A stretch of 64,000 nucleotides of DNA from Aureimonas sp. SA4125 (GCF_019973775.1 NZ_AP025033.1:1-64000); one strand, 5' to 3'. Counted from the stretch's first letter, positions 46,147 to 54,553 are shown. The notes: generated by a model not told the origin, from the sequence alone. Made by a program: numbers and translations.

Positions 46147-46451
46147 CGACTTCCCTCCCGGGCGAAAAAAGCCATCGCCTTCTTCAGGATGCCACGCTCC
46201 TGACGAAGGATCTCATTCTCCCGCCGCAGCCGCTTCATCTCCGCAGCCATGTCCTCGACGCGGTCGGGAGGCGGGCTTTCTATCAAGGCGTCGCGCCGCT
46301 TGTCGATCCAGCGCCGCAGTGTCGATAGCCCAACGCCAAGGTCCTCCGCGATCTCGCGCTGCGTCCGGCCGCTCGTCTCAACCAGACGGACGGCTTCCTC
46401 CTCGAATTCCTTCGTAAATCGTCGCTGTGTCTTCGCCATGGAGTTCCTCAT
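46143..46451 (-). CDS. IS3-family transposase OrfA
   Basis: This protein of up to 102 residues has the HTH_8-type DNA-binding region (RRFTKEFEEEAVRLVETSGR, EIAEDLGVGLSTLRRWIDK) and a C-terminal leucine-zipper-like helix (MAAEMKRLRRENEILRQERG). The preferred start is the second Met (46439, MAKTQRRFTKEF). Its end overlaps OrfB. Confidence 0.92.
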   Translation of the reverse strand: MRNSMAKTQRRFTKEFEEEAVRLVETSGRTQREIAEDLGVGLSTLRRWIDKRRDALIESPPPDRVEDMAAEMKRLRRENEILRQERGILKKAMAFFAREGSR

Positions 46452-46612
46452 GCCTCATTGAGAACTCTCCACTTTTCCGGGGCAAGTCCAGCCACCCGCA
46501 AGAGGAAGGAAAGCGCACATGCCTTGACCCACACATGACCCACTCAGCATAACTCAGAGCCGGGTCAATTCTCGATGGAAAACCCGGGTCAGTTCCGGGT
46601 GGAAATCAACAG

Positions 46613-46814
46613 ACAGCCGCTCGATCGTTCCGACCTTCGCCGCACCGATGCCGAGGGCAGGCAGCTTGTCGCCTTTCCGAGCGGCGCCGTTCCTGCCGGC
46701 CACCTGTTCCTTCACTCGGCATTTGGAGGCTCGTATGACTCCCGCTACTTCGGGCCGATCCCGACCGACGGTCTCCGCGGCCTCGCTCGGCCGATCCTCA
46801 CAATGGTTCGCTGA
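46613..46814 (+). pseudogene. traF: 3' remnant of traF (conjugal signal peptidase)
   Basis: The frame reading LVAFPSGAVPAGHLFLHSAF and GGSYDSRYFGPIPTDGLRGL, ending LARPILTMVR, is the C-terminal end of the TraF S26-type peptidase, which matures the pilin. The DSR box is present, but the catalytic Ser/Lys region and the N terminus were lost at the IS21 boundary (46612). It overlaps the start of traB. Confidence 0.75.
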
Positions 46815-47970
46815 GTTGCTGCGGTCCGTATCCCTTGTCATCGGTGCGTCGCTTGTTGGCGCGATCGCCTGGAGTGGAAATCCGCTGACGCTTCCGCTGG
46901 CGTTGTTGTTCCCAGCGCTGTGGGCGTTCGCACCGTCGCGGACCTGCGCTGCTGCGGTTTCGATGGCCTATTTCCTCGCGGCATCGCGGGGTCTGCCGCA
47001 AGGCGTCGCAAATTTCTACGGCACGCAATTCGGCCTCGGCTTGGCGCTCTGGCTCGCCGCATCCCTGACCTTTGTCGCTGTCCACACCGCGCTCTGGACG
47101 AAACGGCCGGGATGTGGGCGGCCACACCGCTATGCGCTGGCGGCCATCCTGATGAGCGTCCCGCCCTTCGGCATTGTCGGCTGGGCCCATCCGATCACGG
47201 CGGCCGGGATGGTGTTTCCTGGCTCGGGTTGGGGCGGCCTCGCAGCCACCGCGATCCTAATGCTTGTCATGACGACGAGACGCTGGCCAGTCGCTGCCAT
47301 GATCATCGCAGGCTTGGCTGTCTGGTCGGACGTGAATTGGACGAAGTCGGACGCGCCGAATGGGTGGATCGGCCTCGATACCCACTTAGGAAATACTGCG
47401 GCGGACACCGCCGGTTACGCCAGGCAAGTCGAGACGATCCGCCTCGCGAAGGCAGCGGCCACGGGCAACGCCAGCGTTGTCGTCCTGCCCGAGAGCGCCG
47501 CGGGCCTTTGGACATCGACGGTCGAAAACCTTTGGAAAGAAGCATTCGCAGGAAACGAACTCACAGTTATTGCCGGAGCCGCCATCGTCGATCCTGCCGG
47601 CTACGATAACGTCATGCTGACGATCACGGCCAGTCGCGCCGACATCCTCTATCGCGAGCGAATGCCGGTGCCGGTCTCGATGTGGCAGCCTTGGCGCAGA
47701 TGGATGGGAAAAGCGGGCGGAGCGCGAGCCCATGTGTTCGCCAACCCGATTGCATCGATCGGGCGTCGTCGCGTCGCGCCGCTCATCTGCTACGAGCAAC
47801 TGCTTGTCTGGCCGTTCCTCCAGTCGATGCTCCACGCGCCGGACGTCATCGTCGCGACCGGCAACGGCTGGTGGACCTCGGGCACGTCCATTGCCGAAAT
47901 CCAGCGGGCGAACACGCAGGCCTTTGCGCGGCTGTTCGATTTGCCCTTGGTAATGGCGTTCAACCGCTGA
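46735..47970 (+). CDS. traB: Conjugal transfer protein TraB (nitrilase superfamily)
   Basis: This 411-residue protein has several N-terminal membrane segments (about 25-190) and a C-terminal CN-hydrolase domain resembling that of apolipoprotein N-acyltransferase: catalytic Glu in VVVLPESAAGLW and Cys in RVAPLICYEQLLVWPF. At the place of the usual catalytic Lys I read YRERMPVPVS, with no clear Lys. TraB of Ti-type plasmids promotes conjugation. The start at 46735 is preceded by GGAGG. Confidence 0.87.
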   Translation: MTPATSGRSRPTVSAASLGRSSQWFAELLRSVSLVIGASLVGAIAWSGNPLTLPLALLFPALWAFAPSRTCAAAVSMAYFLAASRGLPQGVANFYGTQFGLGLALWLAASLTFVAVHTALWTKRPGCGRPHRYALAAILMSVPPFGIVGWAHPITAAGMVFPGSGWGGLAATAILMLVMTTRRWPVAAMIIAGLAVWSDVNWTKSDAPNGWIGLDTHLGNTAADTAGYARQVETIRLAKAAATGNASVVVLPESAAGLWTSTVENLWKEAFAGNELTVIAGAAIVDPAGYDNVMLTITASRADILYRERMPVPVSMWQPWRRWMGKAGGARAHVFANPIASIGRRRVAPLICYEQLLVWPFLQSMLHAPDVIVATGNGWWTSGTSIAEIQRANTQAFARLFDLPLVMAFNR

Positions 47971-47981
47971 AGGACATCATC

Positions 47982-48605
47982 ATGATCGACGCGGCCCTCA
48001 TCCACGAATGCTCCGATTCCGCGCTGCCGCCTGCGATCGTGGAAAAATTTGTCGCAGCGGCCGGTTCTCTCGACCCGCTGGCCATCTCTGTCCGGGCCGG
48101 CAATCGAGTGATCCTCGTGCCCGCGCCGAAGACCGCGGCCGAGGCGTTGGATCTTGTCCGGCACTATGTCGGATATGCCGTCGTGCGCGTCGGGGTCACG
48201 CAATATCCCGCCGGCTTCGGCATCTCGGAGGCATCGGAGGTCTCGCCGGATCTCGTCGATGCCTGCGCCAATGTCCGCCTCGGGACGGCGCTGTTCGGCA
48301 AGGTCTACCGGATCGTCGAAATGAGATCGGAAGCATCGCCCGAAACGGTGTTCGAGCATGCCGCTGTTGCTTGGCGGACCGGCTCCTATCGAGGCAAGGC
48401 GGTGTTTACTGGAACCGACCCGGTAGAACCTGACGGTAAATCCGAGAACGATGATGCCCACGCGAGCACCGCGCCAGAAGATCAACCCTTGCCTCACGAT
48501 CGAGAACGCGACCTCAAGGCTGTCGGCGAAGTGCTCCTTGACGGAGACGATGCAAACAGCGCGGGTATCCGCATCAACCTCTCGGGAATTGGCGTCGGCG
48601 AATGA
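47982..48605 (+). CDS. traH: Conjugal transfer protein TraH
   Basis: This 207-residue protein (MIDAALIHECSDSALPPAIV, VRHYVGYAVVRVGVTQYPAG) matches TraH of the traAFBH operon of Ti/Sym-type plasmids; its role is poorly known. ATG 47982 lies 11 bases after the traB stop. It is the last gene of what was the traA-traF-traB-traH operon, of which traA and most of traF are gone. Confidence 0.8.
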   Translation: MIDAALIHECSDSALPPAIVEKFVAAAGSLDPLAISVRAGNRVILVPAPKTAAEALDLVRHYVGYAVVRVGVTQYPAGFGISEASEVSPDLVDACANVRLGTALFGKVYRIVEMRSEASPETVFEHAAVAWRTGSYRGKAVFTGTDPVEPDGKSENDDAHASTAPEDQPLPHDRERDLKAVGEVLLDGDDANSAGIRINLSGIGVGE

Positions 48606-48664
48606 CGCGTGGCCGGATCAGGTCACCAGGTTCGGCGATCTACTGTATGGATCACTCCTCTGAA

Positions 48665-49024
48665 TCACGCTGCCGCGCTGACATCGAACTCGAAATGAAT
48701 CCGATCGTAGGGAACCGTGATGCCGCCGTCTGATCTGTCGATGACGCCGGCATTGAGAAGCGTCGTGACATCCCGGTGGACGGCCTGGATGTCGCGTCCG
48801 ATCCGGCGGGCGACCTCGCGGATGGCCATCGGCTCCTGTCCCGCCAAGGCCCTGACGATGGCAAGACGAGCGGGCGCCAGCACCCGGTGCATGTCGTCAT
48901 AGCTGGCAAAATTCAGAGTCGGCGTCGCCGCAATCGGATCGCCCTTCAGGGCATCCGCGCCGGCTTTGACGAACCGCGCCTTGGCATCTGCCATTCCGCC
49001 GATCCTGACCATCAATGTCCTCAT
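48665..49024 (-). CDS. tumA: TumA-like HTH antitoxin
   Basis: This 119-residue protein has a C-terminal winged helix (LAPARLAIVRALAGQEPMAI, then VARRIGRDIQAVHRDVTTLL, about 49-90) of the type found in antitoxins paired with TumE/DUF6516 proteins. It probably neutralises the upstream toxin and represses the operon. ATG 49024 overlaps the toxin stop (ATGA), giving coupled synthesis in toxin-first order. The family name rests on motif recognition and the pairing. Confidence 0.75.
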   Translation of the reverse strand: MRTLMVRIGGMADAKARFVKAGADALKGDPIAATPTLNFASYDDMHRVLAPARLAIVRALAGQEPMAIREVARRIGRDIQAVHRDVTTLLNAGVIDRSDGGITVPYDRIHFEFDVSAAA

Positions 49025-49302
49025 CGCATAATCCTCTCGATATCCGCCTCGAACGCTTCGAACAGCCCTTCCAGCGTGGTGAAGCAAAACGCCTCTTCCC
49101 GCCCATCGATATGACGATGATCGCCCTTGCCGCGCTCGTTGTCGTATCGCAGGACACAATCGCCACTGACGATGAGCGCCAACCGATACTTGAACGGATG
49201 AGAACTCCCTGGCACGGGAACCGGCAAATGCCACAACACGACCTCGAAGAAGGCATTCTCGCTGAGAACGGTTCGGGATTTCTCAATGAGCAACGCCTTC
49301 AT
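49021..49302 (-). CDS. tumE: TumE-like (DUF6516) toxin
   Basis: This 93-residue protein contains FFEVVLWHLPVPVPGSSHPF, FKYRLALIVSGDCVLRYDNE and GKGDHRHIDGREEAFCF, matching the TumE/DUF6516 family (variable N terminus, RYDN-E-KGDHRH core). These are small toxins of type II systems carried by plasmids and transposons. The start at 49302 lies just inside the inverted-repeat operator. It lies in the place where traM, the TraR antiactivator gene, is often found in this backbone. Confidence 0.78.
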   Translation of the reverse strand: MKALLIEKSRTVLSENAFFEVVLWHLPVPVPGSSHPFKYRLALIVSGDCVLRYDNERGKGDHRHIDGREEAFCFTTLEGLFEAFEADIERIMR

Positions 49303-49347
49303 GTTGTTATCAATAACAGCGGATTGCCTGTTGTCAATGATAACAAC
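49303..49347. promoter_or_regulatory. Inverted-repeat operator of the toxin-antitoxin operon
   Basis: TTGTTATCAATAACA (from 49305) and TGTTGTCAATGATAACAA (ending 49346) form an imperfect inverted repeat, each arm with a TTATCA/TGATAA core, right upstream of the toxin start. This is the expected place for antitoxin autorepression. Confidence 0.55.
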
Positions 49348-49375
49348 GCATCGAGGTGGAGCCGTCGCCAACTAT

Positions 49376-50119
49376 TCAAATGAGCTGCTTCTGCAAAGCG
49401 ATCCGGACGGCATGCTGAAGATTGCAAGCGCCGAGTTTGTAACGAGCGGCGTTTAGATGAAACTGCACCGTCCGCGGGCTGAGGCCGAGAATATCGGCAA
49501 TGACGTTCATTGGTTTGCCATGCGAGGACCAGCTGAGGCACGTCGCTTCCTGCGGTGAGAGCGCAATCTCGGGCGTTACCAACGCCGAGGCGGCAATGAG
49601 ATTGAGATGGATGTGAACATAGGCAACCGAAAGCGCGGCCTGGATTGGGTCTTGAAGCGCGTCGATGTCCGCGCGCGTTTCGTTCGAGGCGAGCGTCAGC
49701 ATCGCCGTGCGGCCGAAACTCGTGCGGATTGGTATCGACAGTCCAGATCGAATTCCGAACTTGATCGATTCTTTATAAAAGTGCCGGATCTCGGCCGGTT
49801 CTCTCCGTGCCGTCCCATCTTCAGCTGACCAAGCAAAGCACCGTCGCGATCGCTTGGCGGTTGTCACGACGGGATCGATTCTGACATAGGCGTTCTGCAG
49901 ATATTGGGTCTGCCATTCGGCCGGGTAGTCGGTCAGCGCCGAGGTTTCCGTCGAATTGACATGGAGGTACGAATATCGCTCGAAACCACAAAGCGTGCAA
50001 AAACTCTTGAGGGCGTTGCGGACGGCGCGCTCTTCGCGCGCGTTGTCGATGGCATCGATCAAGGCCTGAAACTTTTCGTCCAACGTGGTTTCTCCGGCAT
50101 TCTTGGCAGTACACCGCAT
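49376..50119 (-). CDS. traR: LuxR-family quorum-sensing activator TraR
   Basis: This protein of up to 247 residues has an autoinducer-binding domain (about 20-165) with the hallmark residues of TraR: Tyr/Trp in YPAEWQTQYLQNAYVRIDPV, the Asp-Pro pair, and Trp in CFAWSAEDG. The LuxR helix-turn-helix is at the C terminus (LSPQEATCLSWSSHGKPMNV, ILGLSPRTVQFHLNAARYKL). Together with the acyl-homoserine lactone made by TraI it should activate tra and trb transcription. In related plasmids traR follows trbI directly; here an IS5-family copy separates them. ATG start may be 50119 or slightly downstream. Residues 1-12 do not match other TraR proteins. Confidence 0.88.
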   Translation of the reverse strand: MRCTAKNAGETTLDEKFQALIDAIDNAREERAVRNALKSFCTLCGFERYSYLHVNSTETSALTDYPAEWQTQYLQNAYVRIDPVVTTAKRSRRCFAWSAEDGTARREPAEIRHFYKESIKFGIRSGLSIPIRTSFGRTAMLTLASNETRADIDALQDPIQAALSVAYVHIHLNLIAASALVTPEIALSPQEATCLSWSSHGKPMNVIADILGLSPRTVQFHLNAARYKLGACNLQHAVRIALQKQLI

Positions 50120-50292
50120 GGGGGCGGCAGATCACGTTTCTCCTCGGAGGCCCTCTCACGTTGTAAAGGCGTCCCCGGAATCAGGACGGGCGACGTAAAC
50201 GATGGCGCACGTTCCTGCAACCCAAGATAAATGGAAGAACTCTAACGTGCCAACGTTGGGGCGTGGAGGAGGCCACCGCGTTTGCCGTCTTA
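50120..50292. promoter_or_regulatory. traR upstream region up to IS5 copy B
   Basis: The native upstream sequence of traR is reduced to about 170 bases before the IS5 end at 50293. I could not find a convincing 18-bp tra box in it. Any former read-through from trbI must now cross the IS. Confidence 0.4.
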
Positions 50293-51223
50293 GAGCCCGA
50301 TCCGAAAGTTGTTGAGCAATACCAGTATGTTGTGATTCAGGCCGTCTTTGCGAGGAGATGGAGTGAACGATGGCATGGTCTGGTATTGCCCGGCGCGAGC
50401 ATAGCCGGGAGGGGTTGCGGTATCCAAGCGATATGACGGATCGGGAGTGGATGGTGACGGCTCCGTTTATCCCAGCCGCGAAACGCGGAGGGCGGCGCCG
50501 CTCGGCGGACATGCGCGAAGTTGTGAACGCCTTGCTCTACATCGCATCGAGCGGATGTGCATGGCGGCTGTTGCCCAAATGCTTTCCGCCGGTTTCGACG
50601 GTGCGGCGCTATTTTTACGCGTGGCGCGATGCCGGTCTGTTCGATGCGATCAACATGGCGCTGGTCATGAGCCTGCGCGAAATCGAAGGACGCGAAGCCT
50701 CGCCCAGTGCCGGTGTCATCGATAGCCAGTCGGTCAAAACCACGGAAAGCGGCGGGATTTGCGGCTATGACGCCGGCAAGAAGATCAAGGGCCGCAAGCG
50801 CCATATCCTCACCGACACCTGCGGCTTCCTGGTCATGATTCTCGTGCATGCCGCCGATATTCAAGACCGGGACGGCGCCGTCGATGTGCTCAAGGCGATA
50901 CGCCGGCGTTTCCCGTGGCTGCGCCATGTCTTCGCCGATGGCGGTTACGCCGGGCAGAAACTGCGCGACGCGATCGCCCGCCATGGCGACTGGACCATCG
51001 AGATCATCAAGCGATCAGATGTCGCCAAAGGCTTCGAGATCCTGCCTCGACGGTGGGTCGTCGAGCGCACTTTCGCGTGGCTCGGACGATGCCGCCGCCT
51101 CGCAAAAGACTGGGAAACTTCCGTCTCCTCTTCAACCGCATGGGCGCTGATCGCCTCCATCCGCATGCTTACCCGGCGAACCGCAAGATATTGCTACGCT
51201 TGAGAAACTTCTGAATCGGGCTC
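50293..51223 (+). mobile_element. IS5-family insertion sequence, complete (copy B)
   Basis: The element is 931 bp with inverted ends GAGCCCGATCCGAAAGTTGT and GAGCCCGATTCAGAAGTTTC (second read on the other strand) and TTA duplications at 50290-50292 and 51224-51226. It is nearly identical to copy A at 23.7-26.0 kb but in the opposite orientation. It lies between trbI and traR. Confidence 0.92.
50370..51203 (+). CDS. IS5-family transposase (copy B), intact
   Basis: This 277-residue transposase has an N-terminal DUF4096-type domain (MTDREWMVTAPFIPAAKRGG) and a DDE core: GVIDSQSVKTTESGGICGYD, GRKRHILTDTCGFLVMILVH, RHVFADGGYAGQKL and RRWVVERTFAWLGRCRRLAK. The frame is whole, so this copy could mobilise both itself and copy A in trans. 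Confidence 0.93.
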   Translation: MAWSGIARREHSREGLRYPSDMTDREWMVTAPFIPAAKRGGRRRSADMREVVNALLYIASSGCAWRLLPKCFPPVSTVRRYFYAWRDAGLFDAINMALVMSLREIEGREASPSAGVIDSQSVKTTESGGICGYDAGKKIKGRKRHILTDTCGFLVMILVHAADIQDRDGAVDVLKAIRRRFPWLRHVFADGGYAGQKLRDAIARHGDWTIEIIKRSDVAKGFEILPRRWVVERTFAWLGRCRRLAKDWETSVSSSTAWALIASIRMLTRRTARYCYA

Positions 51224-51230
51224 TTAGAGC

Positions 51231-52538
51231 CTATTCTCTGTACGCGCTTGGAAAAACGATGTCCTGATCAACGAGGACGTTGAACCGATAGCCTGGCCGT
51301 ATTTCCAGCGTCGGCTGAACATCGAGGTTCTTGGAGATGATCCGCTCCGCAACCCGCCCGAACGTTTCGGCAAAATTCCGCCGCGCCGCATCCGAAGAAG
51401 TGTCCTGCGTTGCCAGTGTCGAGCTTTCGGGCACGGCCATGTCGATGCCCGCGCCGATGACGGCGAGAAGCGCAGCCGAGCCGAAGGTCTTGAAGTAGTG
51501 GTTGTCGACCTTGTCGCTGAAGCCACTATCACCCGCGGCATCCGTCCCGGCCATGCCGCCGAGCTGCAGCGTCGAGCCGTTGGGGAAAATGATGTCGGTC
51601 CAGACGATAAGGACACGGCTCTGACCGAAGACGACCTTGGAATCGTAGCGGCCGAATAATTTCGTTCCTTGCGGCACAAGCAGCCGGTGGCCGGTCGCGC
51701 TGTCGAAGACGTTCTGGCTGACCTGCGCGGTGATGCGGCCCGGCAAGTCGGAGTTGATTCCAGTGACGAGGGTTGCTGGAATAACCGAGCCGCGCTTCAG
51801 CTCGAAGGGCGAGACCTGCTGTACGACGCCGTTCGGCAAGTAGCCGAGGTCCTTGAGATCCTGATTCAGGAAGTCCTCTTTCGCCGCTTGCTTGTTCTGG
51901 TCGGCGGTCTGCCCGCCAAGGCCGGCCCTCAAGGCTGCCGAATAGAGGTCGGTGGCGCCTCCTTGCCTTTCGCCAACAGAGCCGGCACCTGCGCCCTCCC
52001 CTGTGTCCGGCGACGTTGAGCCGACATCGACGCCGAGCGGTGAATCGTAGGCTGCTGCGTTCGCCTGAAGCCGAGCCATTTGCTGGCGGTGCCGCTCCCG
52101 CAGAAGCTGCTCGCGCTGCTCACGATCGAGACGTGCCCGCCAGACAGCCTCCGGCTCGAGATCCGATGCCGACGAATTTGCGGCCGCCGGCGGCGGCTGA
52201 TCTCGTGCGGAAGGCGGCGACTGCGGAAGCGGCTCGTTTGTCGTCACTGCAGGGGGCGCCGGCTGAAACGTCTGGGCTTCCGCCGGATCGCCGATGATGC
52301 CGTCGCCGATGCCGCGTTTGAGCTGATCCGCATAGGTCGAGGCGGGATTGCCGCCCGAGCCGGCGCCCATTCCAGGATCGCCCTGGAAATACAGCTCTCG
52401 CGAGCTCAGCCCATAGATGATCACCGCGAAAAACAGCACCACGAGAACGATCGCGATGATGATCGGCAGCCGGTTCAGGCGACGGATCTTCGGAGACGAG
52501 TTGTCGTTCTGACCGCCGAGCTTCAGCGATTGAGCCAT
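51231..52538 (-). CDS. trbI: Mating pair formation protein TrbI (VirB10-like)
   Basis: This 435-residue protein has one N-terminal membrane segment (IIIAIVLVVLFFAVIIYGL, about 26-44), a Pro/Gln-rich periplasmic linker (about 60-180) and the VirB10/TrbI beta domain at the C terminus (LKRGSVIPATLVTGINSDLP, FGRYDSKVVFGQSRVLIVWT). It spans the envelope in the transfer channel. It is the last trb gene; its TAG stop is only five bases from the IS5 copy B duplication. Confidence 0.92.
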   Translation of the reverse strand: MAQSLKLGGQNDNSSPKIRRLNRLPIIIAIVLVVLFFAVIIYGLSSRELYFQGDPGMGAGSGGNPASTYADQLKRGIGDGIIGDPAEAQTFQPAPPAVTTNEPLPQSPPSARDQPPPAAANSSASDLEPEAVWRARLDREQREQLLRERHRQQMARLQANAAAYDSPLGVDVGSTSPDTGEGAGAGSVGERQGGATDLYSAALRAGLGGQTADQNKQAAKEDFLNQDLKDLGYLPNGVVQQVSPFELKRGSVIPATLVTGINSDLPGRITAQVSQNVFDSATGHRLLVPQGTKLFGRYDSKVVFGQSRVLIVWTDIIFPNGSTLQLGGMAGTDAAGDSGFSDKVDNHYFKTFGSAALLAVIGAGIDMAVPESSTLATQDTSSDAARRNFAETFGRVAERIISKNLDVQPTLEIRPGYRFNVLVDQDIVFPSAYRE

Positions 52539-52553
52539 ATCCCCTGCCCTTCC

Positions 52554-53006
52554 TCAGCCGCGCCGCATGACCGAGAGCGGGCTTGTCGGCGCCGCCCCCG
52601 TCGCGGTCGCCGTGTACGCCCGCCCGAGATCGACTTGCGGCGTGGACAGACGCGCGAGGACCTGGCCCTCATGGGCGTCGATGACGTAGGCGAGCGCGAT
52701 CGTTTTTTCGGCATCGGTCTTCTGGTCGGTCACCACGGCATAGCCCCAGCCCTTGAGCGACGCCTCGAGCGCTTGGCCGAAGGGCGAGCCGTCTGGCTTC
52801 AGGACGATGGTCGCGGTTCCTGGCCCGGCCTGTTCTGCAAACCGGCTGACCATGTCGCCGGCGATGGCGCTTGCGGCGGGCGCGGAGAGCTCGGTCGGTG
52901 CCGAGCTCGCAATGACGCCGCCGGTCCCGACGCTCTGGCAGGCACTGAGCGAAATGGCGAGGCCAGCCGCGAACACAAAACGAAGCATCGGAGAGATTTT
53001 TCGCAT
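52554..53006 (-). CDS. trbH: Mating pair formation lipoprotein TrbH
   Basis: This 150-residue lipoprotein has a signal peptide with lipobox LSAC (Cys23) and a periplasmic domain ([40 protein letters not shown]). The ATG at 53006 shares one base with the trbG stop (TGATG). It is assumed to help assemble the outer part of the channel. Confidence 0.87.
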   Translation of the reverse strand: MRKISPMLRFVFAAGLAISLSACQSVGTGGVIASSAPTELSAPAASAIAGDMVSRFAEQAGPGTATIVLKPDGSPFGQALEASLKGWGYAVVTDQKTDAEKTIALAYVIDAHEGQVLARLSTPQVDLGRAYTATATGAAPTSPLSVMRRG

Positions 53007-53854
53007 CACCCTCCCCTCCGAATGGTGATCTTTTCCTGTTTCCAGCCGACGCCGGAAACGAGCACGGCCCGGTCGACGTGATAGTCGACGACCATCATGT
53101 TCTCCTTCATGCGGTAATTCACGATGCGGTTCTCGCCGCCGGAGACGACGAAGAGCACCGGCGCGTCCTCGCCCGACAGCGAGGACGGAAACTGGATGTA
53201 GGTCTTTGTCCCGTCGGAATAGACGCGGGTCGGCTTCCACCGGGCACGGCCGCTCAGACGATAGGAGAAGTTCAACCGTTCGGCGGGGACGCCGGCGCCG
53301 GGGATCGTGCTCGCTTCGATGCGTGCGTTGACGTCGGCAAGCTTGGCCGACACATCTTCCGGATATTCGAAGCCGGCCCGTGCCATGTACTCGCTGGCAT
53401 GGGACTTCAGCTGGATGTGGTAGGTGCGGCGTGAGGTCGTCACGACCATCGATGTCACTAGGTCGGGCTCCGATGGCTTGACGATAAGGTGGATCGCCTG
53501 CCCGCCGACCGCGCCCGACGTCGCTGGCTCGACCTTCCAGCGAACGGTGTCGCCGACGAGCACGTCGCGAACGACCTCGCCGGCCTGAAGCTCGATGTCG
53601 CAGACCTGCAACGGCGAGCAGACGATGGACGGCTGGACCTCGCCATAGAGAAAGATCACCTTGCCGTCCGGCCCTTTAGTGACGAGACCTCGGCCGCCTC
53701 GCCACTGTCCGGAAAGACCTGTCCCCTTGGCCTCGTTGGCTGTCATGCCTTGCGAGTGCGCGACAGAGGGAAGGAGCAAGGTCGCGCCACCGAGTATAAC
53801 GGCGACGGCCGCCGACACGGACGCCGCCCGAGACGGAGCAAAAATCTGGTTCAT
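53006..53854 (-). CDS. trbG: Mating pair formation protein TrbG (VirB9-like)
   Basis: This 282-residue periplasmic/outer-membrane channel protein has a signal peptide (residues 1-34, ending SVAHS) and the CagX/VirB9 domain with [40 protein letters not shown] and [23 protein letters not shown] 53854 is preferred to an in-frame TTG at 53875 that falls on the trbF stop. Confidence 0.92.
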   Translation of the reverse strand: MNQIFAPSRAASVSAAVAVILGGATLLLPSVAHSQGMTANEAKGTGLSGQWRGGRGLVTKGPDGKVIFLYGEVQPSIVCSPLQVCDIELQAGEVVRDVLVGDTVRWKVEPATSGAVGGQAIHLIVKPSEPDLVTSMVVTTSRRTYHIQLKSHASEYMARAGFEYPEDVSAKLADVNARIEASTIPGAGVPAERLNFSYRLSGRARWKPTRVYSDGTKTYIQFPSSLSGEDAPVLFVVSGGENRIVNYRMKENMMVVDYHVDRAVLVSGVGWKQEKITIRRGG

Positions 53855-53871
53855 GGGAAAAGGCGCGCCTT

Positions 53872-54552
53872 TCAAAGCTGGGCGGTCCAGTCGAAATCCC
53901 TGAGATAGAGACCGATCGGGTTGAGACGGATGACGCCCTCGTCCTGAGGCGGGGTCAGAGTGACGGTGGCAATGCCGCGAAACCTTCGCACCGCTGTCTC
54001 CTTGCCCTTTCGGTCACGCTCGAATTCGGTCCAGTCGATCTGGTAGGACTGGTTGGAGAGGGCGACGATATTGTTGACCTCGATGGCGATCGTCGCCGTC
54101 TTGGCCCTCTCGAACGGGGAGTTGCCGCGGAACCAGGCGTTGACCTTCTCGGTCGCGGGATCCGATGTCCTGAGCAGCGCGTAGGTTCGGTCGATGTATT
54201 GCTTCTGGACGACGGTATCGGGCGTCACCGAGCGGAAATTGCTAACGAAGCCGCCGAGCGTCGCGCGCACGACCCGAGGATCGGCATATTCGATCTGCTG
54301 CGGCGTCCCGGCACTGACGGCGGTCCCAAGCTTGTCGACCTCGACGATGTAGGGAACGAGCTTGACCTGTGTGGACTGCAAGAGCGCGTAAGAGAAGCCG
54401 ATAACTGCCATGGCCATCGAGGTGATGCCGACGACACGCCAGGCGCTCGCCGCCCGGATATAGCTGCCATATCGCTCGTTCCATTCCTGACGAGCGGCGA
54501 GGTAAGGGTTCTCGGGTGCGTCGCGCGATACCATTCCAGCCTCGGCCTCCAT
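53872..54552 (-). CDS. trbF: Mating pair formation protein TrbF (VirB8-like)
   Basis: This 226-residue inner-membrane protein has one membrane segment (about 36-56) and a VirB8-type periplasmic domain ([40 protein letters not shown]). The start at 54552 lies one base after the trbL stop. It nucleates assembly of the type IV secretion complex. Confidence 0.9.
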   Translation of the reverse strand: MEAEAGMVSRDAPENPYLAARQEWNERYGSYIRAASAWRVVGITSMAMAVIGFSYALLQSTQVKLVPYIVEVDKLGTAVSAGTPQQIEYADPRVVRATLGGFVSNFRSVTPDTVVQKQYIDRTYALLRTSDPATEKVNAWFRGNSPFERAKTATIAIEVNNIVALSNQSYQIDWTEFERDRKGKETAVRRFRGIATVTLTPPQDEGVIRLNPIGLYLRDFDWTAQL

Positions 54553-54553
54553 G

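Larger units (their letters stand above)
45252..46490 (-). mobile_element. IS3-family insertion sequence inside istB
   Basis: The element is 1239 bp with inverted ends TGGACTTGCCCC...AGTGGAGAG (left) and the matching complement at the right end. It is flanked by the 3-base duplication GCC (45249-45251 and 46491-46493). It has the two-frame OrfA/OrfB layout of IS3 elements on the minus strand. Confidence 0.9.
42869..46612 (+). mobile_element. IS21-family element carrying an inserted IS3-family element
   Basis: A perfect 29-bp inverted repeat bounds it: TGTTGATTTCCACCCGG... at 42869-42897 and its complement at 46584-46612, with the TG...CA ends of IS21. istA and istB lie inside. The flanking bases show no target duplication (CCACCC on the left, GACAGC on the right), and the genes on either side, traC and traF, are both truncated. 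This implies a deletion between two insertions, or an adjacent deletion, rather than a simple insertion. Without the IS3-type insert the element is about 2.5 kb, normal for IS21. Confidence 0.88.

Noticed and set aside
42869..46612. Residual oriT inside or beside the IS21 element
   Set aside because: The sequence from end to end is accounted for by IS21, IS3 and the truncated traC and traF; no nick-region-like sequence remains.
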